This document shows, piece by piece, positions 22,412 through 31,638 of a stretch of DNA of 64,000 nucleotides; the first letter of the stretch is position 1; the number at the start of each line of letters is the position of its first letter. A program made the translations under genes and the position numbers. Source of the stretch: Closterium sp. NIES-65 (Eukaryota; Streptophyta; Zygnematophyceae; Desmidiales; Closteriaceae); the NCBI GenBank assembly GCA_948144175.1, contig CANXME010002067.1, positions 1,984,001 through 2,048,000 of the forward strand, given 5' to 3'. The notes beneath the pieces are model-generated. The model ran no database searches and had not been told where the DNA came from. It saw nothing but the letters and a program-made list of their open reading frames with translations.

Positions 22412-23187
22412 AGCTCAAACACGGCCGTTCGACGAACCGAACACCTTTTACCAAAAAGGGTGTTCGAGGTTCGTCTCTGAGGGTGAACATCTCGAACATT
22501 AAGGCGAACACAAATGTGTTCGCGGCAAACATGTTCGTGTTCGCCCAAGGGAGCATTTCATTATAGTCACGCATGGATACAAAGGGTCTGAAGATTGGTA
22601 GATGGCTTGGCAGTGATTTTGTGTACGTGTTATGCGTTTATACTAACTACAACGAGTTATAATAACGGGTTAACAAATTCTATCTCTATGGTGTCTCTAA
22701 AAGGTCAAAGGCAACAAAGGTGCCCCAACGAACGCACACCACCGAAACCACATCCTAGATAGAATGCAAACGCACCAGCAAGGCACCGTGAATGGTACTA
22801 GGGTGACGCGCAACTGCCGTTATTCTGAGTAACTCTGTGGCTTATGGCACGGGCAGGAAATTGTTGCACTTTCTACGCATTCAACGTCCGAAACCCTAAA
22901 CGCTAGCACTCTACTTAAACCTGGCCGTTCGTCATAGTAACCCCAATCTACTAGTACGCGTCGGCCGGTAGACACCGATTTGGTGAAGCATTGTTGAACT
23001 AAGGCTAGTGCTAGGTGAGGCTGGGTAGGGGGGCGGATTGGTGGTGGCGACCTGACGCAACTAGCTTGAGCTCAAAGAAATGAGCCCAAACAGAATTGTT
23101 CGCGACCCTAAATATGGTCACGGCCAATTCGTCAACGAACACGAGGCGATCCGAACAGGGGTTCGTCCATGTGCTCATCTCTACTGC
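22412..23187 (-). mobile_element. Deletion derivative of the GTTCG hAT family, left end truncated
   Basis: The left part (22,412-22,555) matches the transposase-3' subterminal region of the family and continues GGAGCATTTCATTATAGTCAC, like the inner edge of the 31.6-kb element's left end (TCACTTTCATTATAATCAC). The right part (about 23,067-23,187) matches that element's right end and finishes GTGCTCATCTCTAC. The terminal 40 bp on the left are missing, so no target duplication can be tested. No transposase remains between the ends. Confidence 0.5.
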
Positions 23188-23689
23188 CAAGTGGTTGGGA
23201 GAAGCCAAACCATGTTGGCAAATATAGTCAATATGGGTGAAGTAAATTGCATAGGTTGGAAAAATAACAGACATCAAAGTTATGTTCCTATTGAAAGGGT
23301 GTTTGTATGATTATGGACCTTTCCTGACGTCTTTTTTTTTTTCCACCTAGTTTCTTACTACTTCAATTGCTTTTGTGGTTCTTGGTTGAACTATTGTGAT
23401 TTAGTTAAGTCTTAGCTACAGCATTTCCCCCTGTGCACCGAAATTCATATCTTCAATTTTACTTCACATTTTTCAAAATGGGAATGAAAGACATGTTTAA
23501 GAGCCACAACGTACTTAGGTGTTTGTGAAGTTCGAACAGCTATTTTATCGTCGACTGCGTTTCTTGTGACATCGACGTTTTTGTCAAGAAACTTAGTTGA
23601 AGATTTTGAGTTATGTCCGCCCCGTAATCTTTCTAGATCCCGTTTTCTAAGAGAGAGTGTCGGCGTGATGGCCCGACTCTCCTTGCTGT

Positions 23690-23880
23690 CAAGTGCAATA
23701 CATGGTTTGCACGATGACCTACCGCCTATTCGCCGACATTGAAGGAAAGTGGAGTGCTTTGTTTGAAGGTAATTTGTTGTGTGTGAGATGCACAATTCTG
23801 TGCTTTGAGTTTGGACATTTATGGTTCATGTATTGCCTCAACAATTCATGAGGTATGTGAGTTTTTGTGTTGGGTTGCAT
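23690..23880 (+). repeat. Direct repeat with 25790-25960
   Basis: The two segments share GTGCAA.ACATGGTTTGCACGA.GACCTACC.CCTATTCG and following sequence at moderate divergence. This is intergenic or intronic repeat of unknown origin, cut on its right by hAT-derived sequence at about 23,885. Confidence 0.5.
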
Positions 23881-23884
23881 CTGT

Positions 23885-25078
23885 GAAAGGGGGGTGGTCT
23901 CGTGCACGATGATGAGGTCAGCAGGTACTTCCGAGAGGGTGCGGTACGATGTGTTAGCACTAGAGTACTGGCGCACCTCCACGAAGATGGAGACGCTGAA
24001 GCGGATGGCGAGGGATTATCTCGCCATCCTTGTCACGTCTTCTGCGAGCAAGCGCGTGTTCTTCTTGGGCCGCAACCTCATTTCATGGAAGTGTCACCGC
24101 CTACAACTCCGAGAGGGCGCAATCCCGCATGATTCTCACATCGTTGTATGGATCGCACCTTGGCCAGAGGATCGGCGAGGGCCACCGCACGAGAGGGGTC
24201 GCAGCACTGGAGTCTGGAGATCGCTATTGAAGGCGAGGGTGCAGAGGAGGAGGAGGAGGAGGAGGAGGAGGAGGAGGAGGAGGAGGAGGAGGAGGAGGAG
24301 GAGGAGGAGGAGGAGGAGGAGGAGGAGGAGAAGGAGGAGGAGGAGGAGGAGGCAGAGGAGGAGGAGGAGGAGGAGGAGGAGGTGGAGGAGGAGGAGGAGG
24401 AGGAGGAGGAGGAGGAGGAGGAGGAGGAGGAGGAGGAGGAGGAGGAGGAGGAGGCAGCGGAGGAGGTGGAGGAGGCGGCAGAGGGGAGAGGTGCGGTTGC
24501 AGCAACGGGTGGTGAGGATGGTGGTGTTGGTAGCGGGGTTGGGACCAGGATGTAGTTATGGTTTTGTTGGTGGGCAATCAAGGGGCCTTTGGTGACGTTT
24601 CCATGTTGAATGTCATGTAGACCTTGGATCATAGACATGTTTTAGGCCGCACGTTATTTATGCTTATCAAAGTTATCATAAACACCATGATGGGAAGGCA
24701 AATCACTACCAAACTGAAAACCCTTCCACATGGATGCATTGGCAGTGTTGTAATCATGTGTTTTGTAATCCTAAGCCCTCTGGGGCGAACACGAACGTGT
24801 TCCGGGCGAACGCGAACGTGTTCCTGGCGAACACAAACGAACGTGTTCCTGGCGAACACGAACGAACGTGTTCCTCGCGAACACGAACGAACGTATTTCT
24901 AGCGAACATGTTCGTGTTCGCAATTGTGTTCGAAATGTTCGCCTTCACAGGCGAACTTCGAACACCATTTTGGGCGAAACCTGTTCGGCGAACCGAATAG
25001 CTTTGGGTTCGCCGAACGGCCCTGTTCGAGCGAAGGAGAACGCGAACACGTTCATGTTCATCTCGTGCTTAGCCCTAA
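23885..25078 (+). pseudogene. 3' fragment of an hAT transposase gene plus its terminal repeats
   Basis: The plus strand encodes the hAT C-terminal dimerisation region: DVLALEYWRTSTKMETLKRM, ARDYLAI, then SASKRVFFLGRNLISWK (23,940-24,100). It is closely related to the C-terminus of the transposase in the 31.6-36.1 kb element, where the same motif reads SASSERVFSLGRN. The catalytic-type Glu has been replaced by Lys here. The protein then enters a glutamate run of roughly 75 codons made by an expanded GAG array and ends with GTRM, where the relative ends QSRM. From 24,780 to 25,078 follow GAACA/TGTTCG palindromes and a degraded end GCTTAGCCCTAA. The N-terminal two thirds and the left terminus are absent. 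Confidence 0.7.
24241..24475 (+). repeat. (GAG)n microsatellite
   Basis: About 235 bp of nearly pure GAG/GGA with occasional AAG, GCA and GTG interruptions. It extends the acidic tail of the adjacent transposase fragment. Long Arg-, Glu-, Pro- or Ser-only frames through it have no independent meaning. Confidence 0.95.
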
Positions 25079-25256
25079 CGTGGGGGTAACTGGGTGGTGA
25101 TTAAAGGTGTGCTTGGAGATTTCTAGTCTCAATAGTAGTCAACACTTGCTCATGCTAAAATCAAACAAATAACGAGAGTTTAGTAGTCATTGAAGGTATG
25201 AATCAGAGTCATCCAAGCTAAAGGTGAAGTTTCAATAAAATTTAATTGATACATAC

Positions 25257-25325
25257 AAGAAATTTAGTCTGCTCATGCCGATGATGGTTGAAATGGACCC
25301 AGTCAATCCATTATGTGATAGATCC
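25257..25325 (-). CDS. LRR exon E (69 nt)
   Basis: Minus-strand LRR of 23 residues with core HNGLTGSISTIIGMSRL, one codon shorter than its paralogues but still in frame. It starts after a CATCAG acceptor-like border and is followed by the donor GTATGTATC. The flanks (25,090-25,256 and 25,326-25,560) match the C and D units. It is the most diverged of the five related exons. Confidence 0.5.
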
Positions 25326-25329
25326 CTGA

Positions 25330-27285
25330 TGATACATATACGCAACGGGTTCCATCCAAGGGAAAGGAAGGATAGAGTAAGTAGTTGGGGTGAGAGAGAA
25401 GTGGAAGAGTTTCAAAAAAACATGAAAGTTGAACAAGTAATTATAATCGCTCACACATCTACTCTAATAAGCATTTGTAGAAGTGGAACATTACATTTAA
25501 TTGAGGAACGAGGTACGCAAATACAAATGTGCTCAAAACATTGTCCTGAGATAGCGAACTGTTAACATTAAGACAATCAATACTCAACTCAACTAACAAC
25601 CTTGCAACCTTTTGAGAGTGTCGGTCCATGCGCACAACAATAAGATAAGGTTGTTGGTTGTCAAACTCATTCTTTGTTGTTTGCTACATTAGGTTCGACC
25701 ACTTTAGGAGGAATTCATGAAGATTGTTTTTACTTCGGACCGTTTATACGGAAATTTTCCTACAACCCCTCGTAGGTAGGTGTCGTTCGGTGCAACACAT
25801 GGTTTGCACGACAACCTACCACCTATTCGTCGACATTGAGTGTGTGGTATTTCGTTTTCAAGTAATTTATTATATGTGAGTTGCGCAATTTTGTGCCTCA
25901 GGTTTCCGTGTTTACGACTCGTAAATTGCCTCTACGGTTCATGAGTTCTGTGCATTTTGTGAAAATTTGTGTTCCTGAGTGTTCGTGAATGTCTGTGTGT
26001 GATTGCGAGACTTCGTGTGCTTTTACGATGCTTCGTGAGTTGTCATGAGTGCATTGATTTTATGTTCGTGAATTTTTGCATTCGTGAAACTCCTTGAAGT
26101 ATGTGCGTTGTTCATGAATGTTTGTGAGTGCTCAAGTTAGTTTCTATTTCTCATTTTCCGTGTGTGATCGTGAAATGTCGTGGGTGTTCACGAAGGGTCA
26201 ACATTGACCCTTGGACATTTTCGCCTTGGTCAATGGTCTAGCGCGCATGAATCTTTGTAGATTACACAAATCCTTTTCTGTATTTCAATCAGCCGACTTT
26301 ATCTGGGAAGGTTTGCATTCAGCAGCTGCAGCAGAAAAGCGAGTTTTTTATTAGTGAGAGGTCTTGAAAGGCTGACTTTGGGGGCGAGAAAAAAAGTTGA
26401 CTTGGAGTGTTGAGCTGATAATGAGGTAGCAGTTGCTCGTGCCACGATTTACTGAGGGACGCTCTTGGCAGTTGCTCAAGTGATTTGAGCGAGCAAACTG
26501 TTCGAGCTGTGATGATTTTCAGCAGCTTTGATTGGCTGCAGTTCAAACGGAAGTTCGGGTTACGGTCGAGCGAGCAACTTCTCGCGCTACCAGTTTCGAG
26601 GTACTCTAATTGGTCGCTACTCGCAGAGCGTGTTCATTTCGTCAGTTTACGAGCAGCTCTTTGCGCCACGTGGGAGTAATGCGAGTGTTACCCGCTCGTG
26701 ACACGTTATTTACCGCTGGTGGCGAGTCCATCGAAGTGTTCGTTTTGAGTTAGGTTATCAACGTTCTGAACATGCATCGCGAACAGGTTACGAACAGGTT
26801 AGACTACGAATAGGTTCTGAACAGGTTACGAATAGGTTTCGAACGGGTTACTAAGAGGTTTTGTAATAGGTTCTGAACAAGCTGACTTCGCTCATATCGA
26901 TCGGAATCAATGTGGCCCGGTCAAAAAAGGGCGCCAAGCATATTTTACGAATTGCCACCGTTGGAGCTGCTCGCGCCGGAAGTTCGAAATCTTTTGGCGA
27001 AGAGACGCAAACCCACCAGACCTCAAAATGAAGTGGCGGGAGTTTTGAAAAATGTGCGCGCTACGACGAAGGAAGTCACAAACAGTAGAAACAAAAAATG
27101 CTAGAATAGATTGCAATAGGTTCAGTATCAACCGGTTGTACTTGCTTTGTTCAAATATAACTTCAGTAAAGGATTTCTTCTGTGCATGCTGCAAGTACGC
27201 TACCATAATTTATTCTCTTGACAACGAATGGACGATTGATGCTACACTTTGGCTGTTGCTACGCCTCTCTCTCTACATATTTCGA
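25330..27285. other. No recognisable gene
   Basis: The left part is intron-like repeat shared with unit C. From about 25,960 to 26,200 the sequence is crowded with TTCGTGA-type words. 26,300-26,700 has only short frames. No domain was recognised. Confidence 0.4.
26776..26885 (+). repeat. Degenerate minisatellite GAACAGGTTAC
   Basis: About eight or nine imperfect 10-14-bp units of the form GAACAGGTTAC or GAATAGGTTTC in tandem. Nothing suggests coding. Confidence 0.7.
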
Positions 27286-27287
27286 CC

Positions 27288-27360
27288 CTTGGATAGATGC
27301 TGACCTCGGTCAGGCACCCAAGGACCCTCGGAGGTGACCCCAAGGAGAGAGTTCTAATGC
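27288..27360 (-). other. Conserved stem-loop repeat (copy 1 of 3)
   Basis: CCTTGGATAG...CACCCAAGG encloses an inner stem TGACC/GGTCA, followed by GAGGTGACC and AAGGAGAGAGTT. Related copies occur at about 5266-5350 (opposite strand) and 37,028-37,100. The inner stem changes in sequence but stays paired in all three. The 37-kb copy and the 25.1-kb intron share downstream sequence, which suggests it belongs to the LRR intron unit. Whether it is an RNA structure is unknown. Confidence 0.35.
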
Positions 27361-27458
27361 ACCTAAAGGTCGTTAGTAGCTACTTTAGTACGTTTTAAGA
27401 CTCACAGTCTTGACCACGCGTGTGGTCTTGATTTCGCGCGTGGGCCCTTAGGGCCCGA

Positions 27459-30378
27459 CTAAGTGGCAAAATACGCGTATTGCGTATATACGCGTGTCGT
27501 ATATACGCACGCGTTTATACGCTATACGCAAAGGTCCTGAGACCCTAGATACGCTATTTCGGGCAGGTTAAAAAAACATCGGGCAGCTAAAATAAGACCC
27601 CCCCTGCAATACTACTGGGGTAAGTTTCCATGGGGGTAGGATTTCCCGGTTTCTTTTCCCGATTTTTTTTTTTTCACCAACATCACAATGACAACTACTC
27701 ATCCCATCCCATACTACTACTACTACTACACATCTCACGCTAGTCCAGATCAATTAACCCACCTACGCATACTCATCCTCCAAAATGTCATCTTCCCCCT
27801 CCTCCTCCTCCTCCTCGTCCCCCTCCATCACATTGTAGCCCTCGGGCACGGGAGGCTCCGGGATGTTCCCGAGCACCACACCCGGCATGACATCTGCACG
27901 GGAATGCCAGTTGCGCACAACGCTCCAGTTGTGCGCAACAAAAACCAAATCCCGGCACTTGGCATAGCCAAGCCGGTTCCGGCGGGCCGTGTGCACCCCA
28001 TCCCACGTTGACCATCCCCTCTCACATGGTGAAGCCGACACGGGCTGAGAGAGATTCCTGATGGCTAGGGCCGCCAGCTTTGGTGCGTCAGTGCCGTGCC
28101 ACTGCCACCACTTTACCATGTCATACTTGCCTTGCTTGACCAAGTTCCTCTGAGCAATTGCATCCCCCATCTCGAAGCTTCCCTTCATATCCAGAAATGC
28201 CCTCACCCCGTCCTGCAGTTCCATCAAAACCTCGCCAATGTCATCCCCATCATCCCCCTCCTTCCCGTAATTGCAGAGGTGCTCGGCGTGCTGAGTGATG
28301 TACGTTACCCTAGTGCACTCCGCGTCTGAGCCGAAGATGTCTTCATCCTGGTTCGCCGGGTTGAGAATTCTGCCCGCAACGTGCATGGGGCAGGCCAGGC
28401 TGTCGCCCCACCTGTTCTTCAGCAGGCGGCGGATGTTCACTTTGTCGGAGTAGCTCAGCTGCTCCTCATCCTCCTCCACCACTGTCCCCACATCCTCGGT
28501 CAACTGCAGCATCACGTCATACATCCGGCCCATCATCCCCTTGGCATCCCCATCGGTCTTACGCATTGCCATGAACGGGAGCTTCATCAGCTTGGAGAAA
28601 AACTCTGCCGTCCGCCACCACGCGTCATCAAGAACTTGTGACGCAAACTTATCCGCAGACTTCTTCCTATCCCCAACTGCCCAACCCTTCCACACATCAG
28701 ACACCACCATCTGTGCAAGCGACTGCCGCGGCTCACAGAGACGGGACACAACAATGTACTGTGTCCCGAATCTGGTTCCAGCCGGTTTCAGCGCTTGCAG
28801 CATCTTTGCACCCACCAGTGCGGGGGTCCTCAAGTTTCCCCTTGTCCAGTGGTGGTTGCGGACGAAGGAGCTCATCTCGCCCGCAGTGTCCACCACCTTC
28901 TTGGCCCACGTCATCTTGCCGACGTCCTCCATGAAGAGGTCCAACGCGTGGGTGGCGCATGGCACGTGTTGAATGTGCGGCCATTCCGCGATCAGCTCGT
29001 TGCACGCCACCGCGTAGTTGGACCCACCGTCCGTGCAGAATGCCACCACGTTATCTGGACCGACCTCCTCCACCACGGGCCTGAGGATGCTGGCGACATA
29101 ACCGCCGGTTTTGGTCTCCATGCGACAGTCCACGCTGTCCTTGAACACCGCACCGCTCTCGTTGACGAGAAACACGTTCGCCTGGGGGCGACCGTTCTTA
29201 TCAGTCATCATATCAGAAGAAATTGTCACGCCGGTCCGCTTCCAGCTCGCCTTCACTCCAGAAAGCCCTCTGTCGATGTTCTCGCAACAGAGTCGCAAGC
29301 CCGCCCCGCCGATCAACGTCCTCGTCGAGGGGGCGTATCCTGTGCCGGAGTCCCTAATGGCACAAACGGCGTTGATGAAGAGAGGGTGCTCCGCCACGCG
29401 CTCCGAGATTCGACACGCCACGAACATCAGCGCCAACGCCTCGTGTGCATCGCGCTTCGCAGCTGCCGCATCCGTCTCCAAGTAGTCAGTAATGCGGCTC
29501 CTCTTTCCGCCGCTGGTGACCGACGCAATGGCATTCGATGTCGCCTGGCGGCGCTGATCTGCCGCTGCAGCCTTAGCCTCATACTTCTTCCGGATGGCAG
29601 CCCGTACTTCAGAGGGGGCTTCCTTGCATAGCGCCACTTCGCGGCGCCTCATCTTCCTCCAACTCGCCAAGTGCTGCGCGCAGCGGGTGGCGGCGCCAGA
29701 AAAGACATTGCAGCAGTACCTGCACTCGTATTGCTGCGATTTCCCCTCGTCCACCTTTATGCGGCGGAAATGCTTGAACACCTCGTGGTCGACATCGGGA
29801 AGGTAAACTCGCGCCGACTGAACAGGACTGTCCGTGCCGGTATTAGGAGGGGGAGTGGACAGGGTCGGGCTAACATCTGCAGAAGACATTCTAAAAAGGT
29901 CTGTGAAGGTACATGGGAGGATGCATTGACGAGAGAGAACAATACCTGATTGTGAAGTAGCGTGGGATGGAGTGGTGGGGAGAAGTTGAATTGGAGGGAG
30001 TTTGTAGGTCGAGAGCGGTACAAATTGGTGGAACTCCAATGTGGAGTGTCAAGGACATCGCGACTCCAAACATTGGAGCCACATAACCCAACTCACAGTC
30101 GCGGGGCCGCGAATTGAAAGCACGGAAACCAACTCACCTCCATACATTGAAGCCACGTCCAGGCCAGGGTAGATCTCGGACGTGCATTTCGAGCACGGCA
30201 TCTTCTTCGCCGTGAGAAGACGAAACTTTTCAGATATACAATTTTTTTTTCGATTTTGGGCTGCCCTGAAAAAAACCCCCGAGCGTATTGCGTATTCGTT
30301 AGCGTATAGCGTTTTGCGTGTATACGCAAGCGGATAAACGCTAAACGCTTAAAGGCAAAAGCGTATTTTGCCACTTAG
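27459..30378 (-). mobile_element. hAT element with intact transposase gene (TATACGC family)
   Basis: A 2,920-bp DNA transposon. The ends CTAAGTGGCAAAATACGC (left) and GCGTATTTTGCCACTTAG (right) are perfect 18-bp inverted repeats. The flanking octamers GGGCCCGA (27,451-27,458) and GGGCTCGA (30,379-30,386) are an 8-bp target duplication with one mismatch. Subterminal regions on both sides are arrays of TATACGC/GCGTATA palindromes. It contains one uninterrupted 758-codon transposase frame. The nearly complete duplication, clean ends and open gene mark it as the youngest-looking autonomous element in the window. Confidence 0.9.
27763..30039 (-). CDS. hAT-superfamily transposase (BED/DUF659 type)
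   Basis: Catalyses excision and insertion of the surrounding element. The 758-codon frame has a C2H2 BED-like finger at residues 104-124 (YECRYCCNVF...RCAQH). A DUF659-like RNase-H-fold core follows, with the first acidic residue near D276 (TISSDMMTDKNGR) and the second near D337 (AFCTDGGSNY). The hAT C-terminal dimerisation region near 640-710 holds the third acidic residue, about E673 (SASPCERGWSTWDG). A short acidic tail ends the protein. The length is typical of the superfamily and no stop or frameshift is seen. Methionine 51 (29,889, MSSADVS) may be the true start, since the first 50 residues lack similarity to known domains. GC-rich coding contrasts with the AT-richer flanks. It could supply transposase for the non-autonomous copy at 36.3-37.0 kb. 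Confidence 0.9.
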   Translation of the reverse strand: MEFHQFVPLSTYKLPPIQLLPTTPSHATSQSGIVLSRQCILPCTFTDLFRMSSADVSPTLSTPPPNTGTDSPVQSARVYLPDVDHEVFKHFRRIKVDEGKSQQYECRYCCNVFSGAATRCAQHLASWRKMRRREVALCKEAPSEVRAAIRKKYEAKAAAADQRRQATSNAIASVTSGGKRSRITDYLETDAAAAKRDAHEALALMFVACRISERVAEHPLFINAVCAIRDSGTGYAPSTRTLIGGAGLRLCCENIDRGLSGVKASWKRTGVTISSDMMTDKNGRPQANVFLVNESGAVFKDSVDCRMETKTGGYVASILRPVVEEVGPDNVVAFCTDGGSNYAVACNELIAEWPHIQHVPCATHALDLFMEDVGKMTWAKKVVDTAGEMSSFVRNHHWTRGNLRTPALVGAKMLQALKPAGTRFGTQYIVVSRLCEPRQSLAQMVVSDVWKGWAVGDRKKSADKFASQVLDDAWWRTAEFFSKLMKLPFMAMRKTDGDAKGMMGRMYDVMLQLTEDVGTVVEEDEEQLSYSDKVNIRRLLKNRWGDSLACPMHVAGRILNPANQDEDIFGSDAECTRVTYITQHAEHLCNYGKEGDDGDDIGEVLMELQDGVRAFLDMKGSFEMGDAIAQRNLVKQGKYDMVKWWQWHGTDAPKLAALAIRNLSQPVSASPCERGWSTWDGVHTARRNRLGYAKCRDLVFVAHNWSVVRNWHSRADVMPGVVLGNIPEPPVPEGYNVMEGDEEEEEEGEDDILEDEYA

Positions 30379-30386
30379 GGGCTCGA

Positions 30387-31630
30387 GCGTGTGTCTCGTA
30401 GTTAATGCGAGGGTGTGGCACATTACTGTTACGCGAGGGCACAAGGCCAATGGTCGCAACAAATAGGGCATGTCTGTGCACTATTGAGCACGACCGAAAA
30501 TATCGATCTTGCAGATTGCACACCTGAGGGGTGCGCGTGTGTTTTGGGGGTGTCAAGAGATCCCGAGGGGTGCTCGGGTTTGACTCAAGATTGCAATTTC
30601 GTAACTGAATCTCGAGCCACGTCATTTACTATGCGAGGCAACACGTAAATTTCGCGGGAAAGCAGTGCACGTAAAGAGACAATTTATACATAGGGAAAAG
30701 CGGTGAAAACCCGTGAAGTAACTGTAAGGCTTCATGAAATACGGTGAGAAACCATTTTGTAATTGTGAACGTTCATCATAACGGTGTTCCCGTGGCGCGC
30801 GATCTGGATCCACATGGTTCCGCTGGTGCCTCGCGCTGCCCTCACACAATTCGTCCGCCGAGCAACCTATATCCGCGCTCTCGCGCTGTTTCGCGCAGCC
30901 TCCGCACATCCCTACCGGCGAGCCAACTTTGCCTGCGTCTTTGCTCCCTTCGCCGCACTCTTCTTCCGCGACGTCGTCCTTCTCACCATCCCGCGCCATC
31001 AGGATCTCGTCTGCTTCCTCCTCTCCATCGACCTTGCTTGCCGAATCCGACGAGTCCACCATATCCGCGTCGTCGCGACGCCTGCCACCCTCTCCTTGCT
31101 GGCCGCGCGCCAGAAACCAAGGGCTGCTGCTGGACGGTTGAGGCCTGGACTCCGATCCCGCGTGCAAATCGTCCTCGCCTCCTTCTCGATGTCCGCCAAA
31201 CACCAGATCCATGCGGTGCGCCGCCCTCCGTGGCGAACGCGTCCGCAATCTCCCGCGCTACAGTGAGCGCAACCTCCGCGACGGCGGAAATTCCTGACAC
31301 AAGTTCATCTGCTGCGAGCGCAGCTCGTGGCAGTCCATTCTGCCCGATCTTCGTTCTCTTGTTTGTGAGAGATCCTCCCTCCCACAAGATGGCTGCCCCC
31401 AGTGGCTTGGTCACCTAGCTATAGTAGCGTCGATCGGCAACGTACATCCACTATATTAGGCAAACAAACAAGAGAACGAACTAAGCAGTGAGTTCTAGCC
31501 TATTTGAGTCTCTACCCCGTGTCGTGCAGTTTCGCGTAAGTCACATTGGGCTCCGCCCACTAGGCTTCCGGAATGGCCCTTCCGATTGCCCAGGGCTCGC
31601 CCTTGAATTTGTCCCACCCTGCGCCTCGCA
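30387..31630. other. Unassigned sequence with two open minus-strand frames
   Basis: Two minus-strand frames, 31,414-30,983 and 31,248-30,622, overlap in different frames and might be one frameshifted coding sequence. The first contains LVSGISAVAEVALTVAREIA, and the second an acidic stretch and MCGGCAKQ. Their product is not recognised. A short segment at 31,440-31,490 repeats the word CAAACAAGAGAACGAA present at about 31,340-31,360 in complement. Left unassigned. Confidence 0.3.
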
Positions 31631-31638
31631 AGTCCATG

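Noticed and set aside
24078..24638. Long Arg-, Ser-, Pro- and Glu-rich open frames around 24.2-24.6 kb
   Set aside because: They are readings of one GAG microsatellite in different frames. Only the Glu frame continues a real transposase tail.
27288..27360. The stem-loop repeat as a tRNA or tRNA-derived SINE
   Set aside because: No anticodon arm, no GGTTCRANTCC-like B box, and no CCA-compatible acceptor pairing.
28795..29631. 278-codon plus-strand frame opposite the 27.8-30.0 kb transposase
   Set aside because: Antisense shadow in GC-rich coding DNA. The minus frame has all hAT motifs, this one has none.
30622..31414. Acidic and GC-rich frames at 30.6-31.4 kb as a confident gene
   Set aside because: Two different frames would be needed, and no start context, splice borders or domain supports either.
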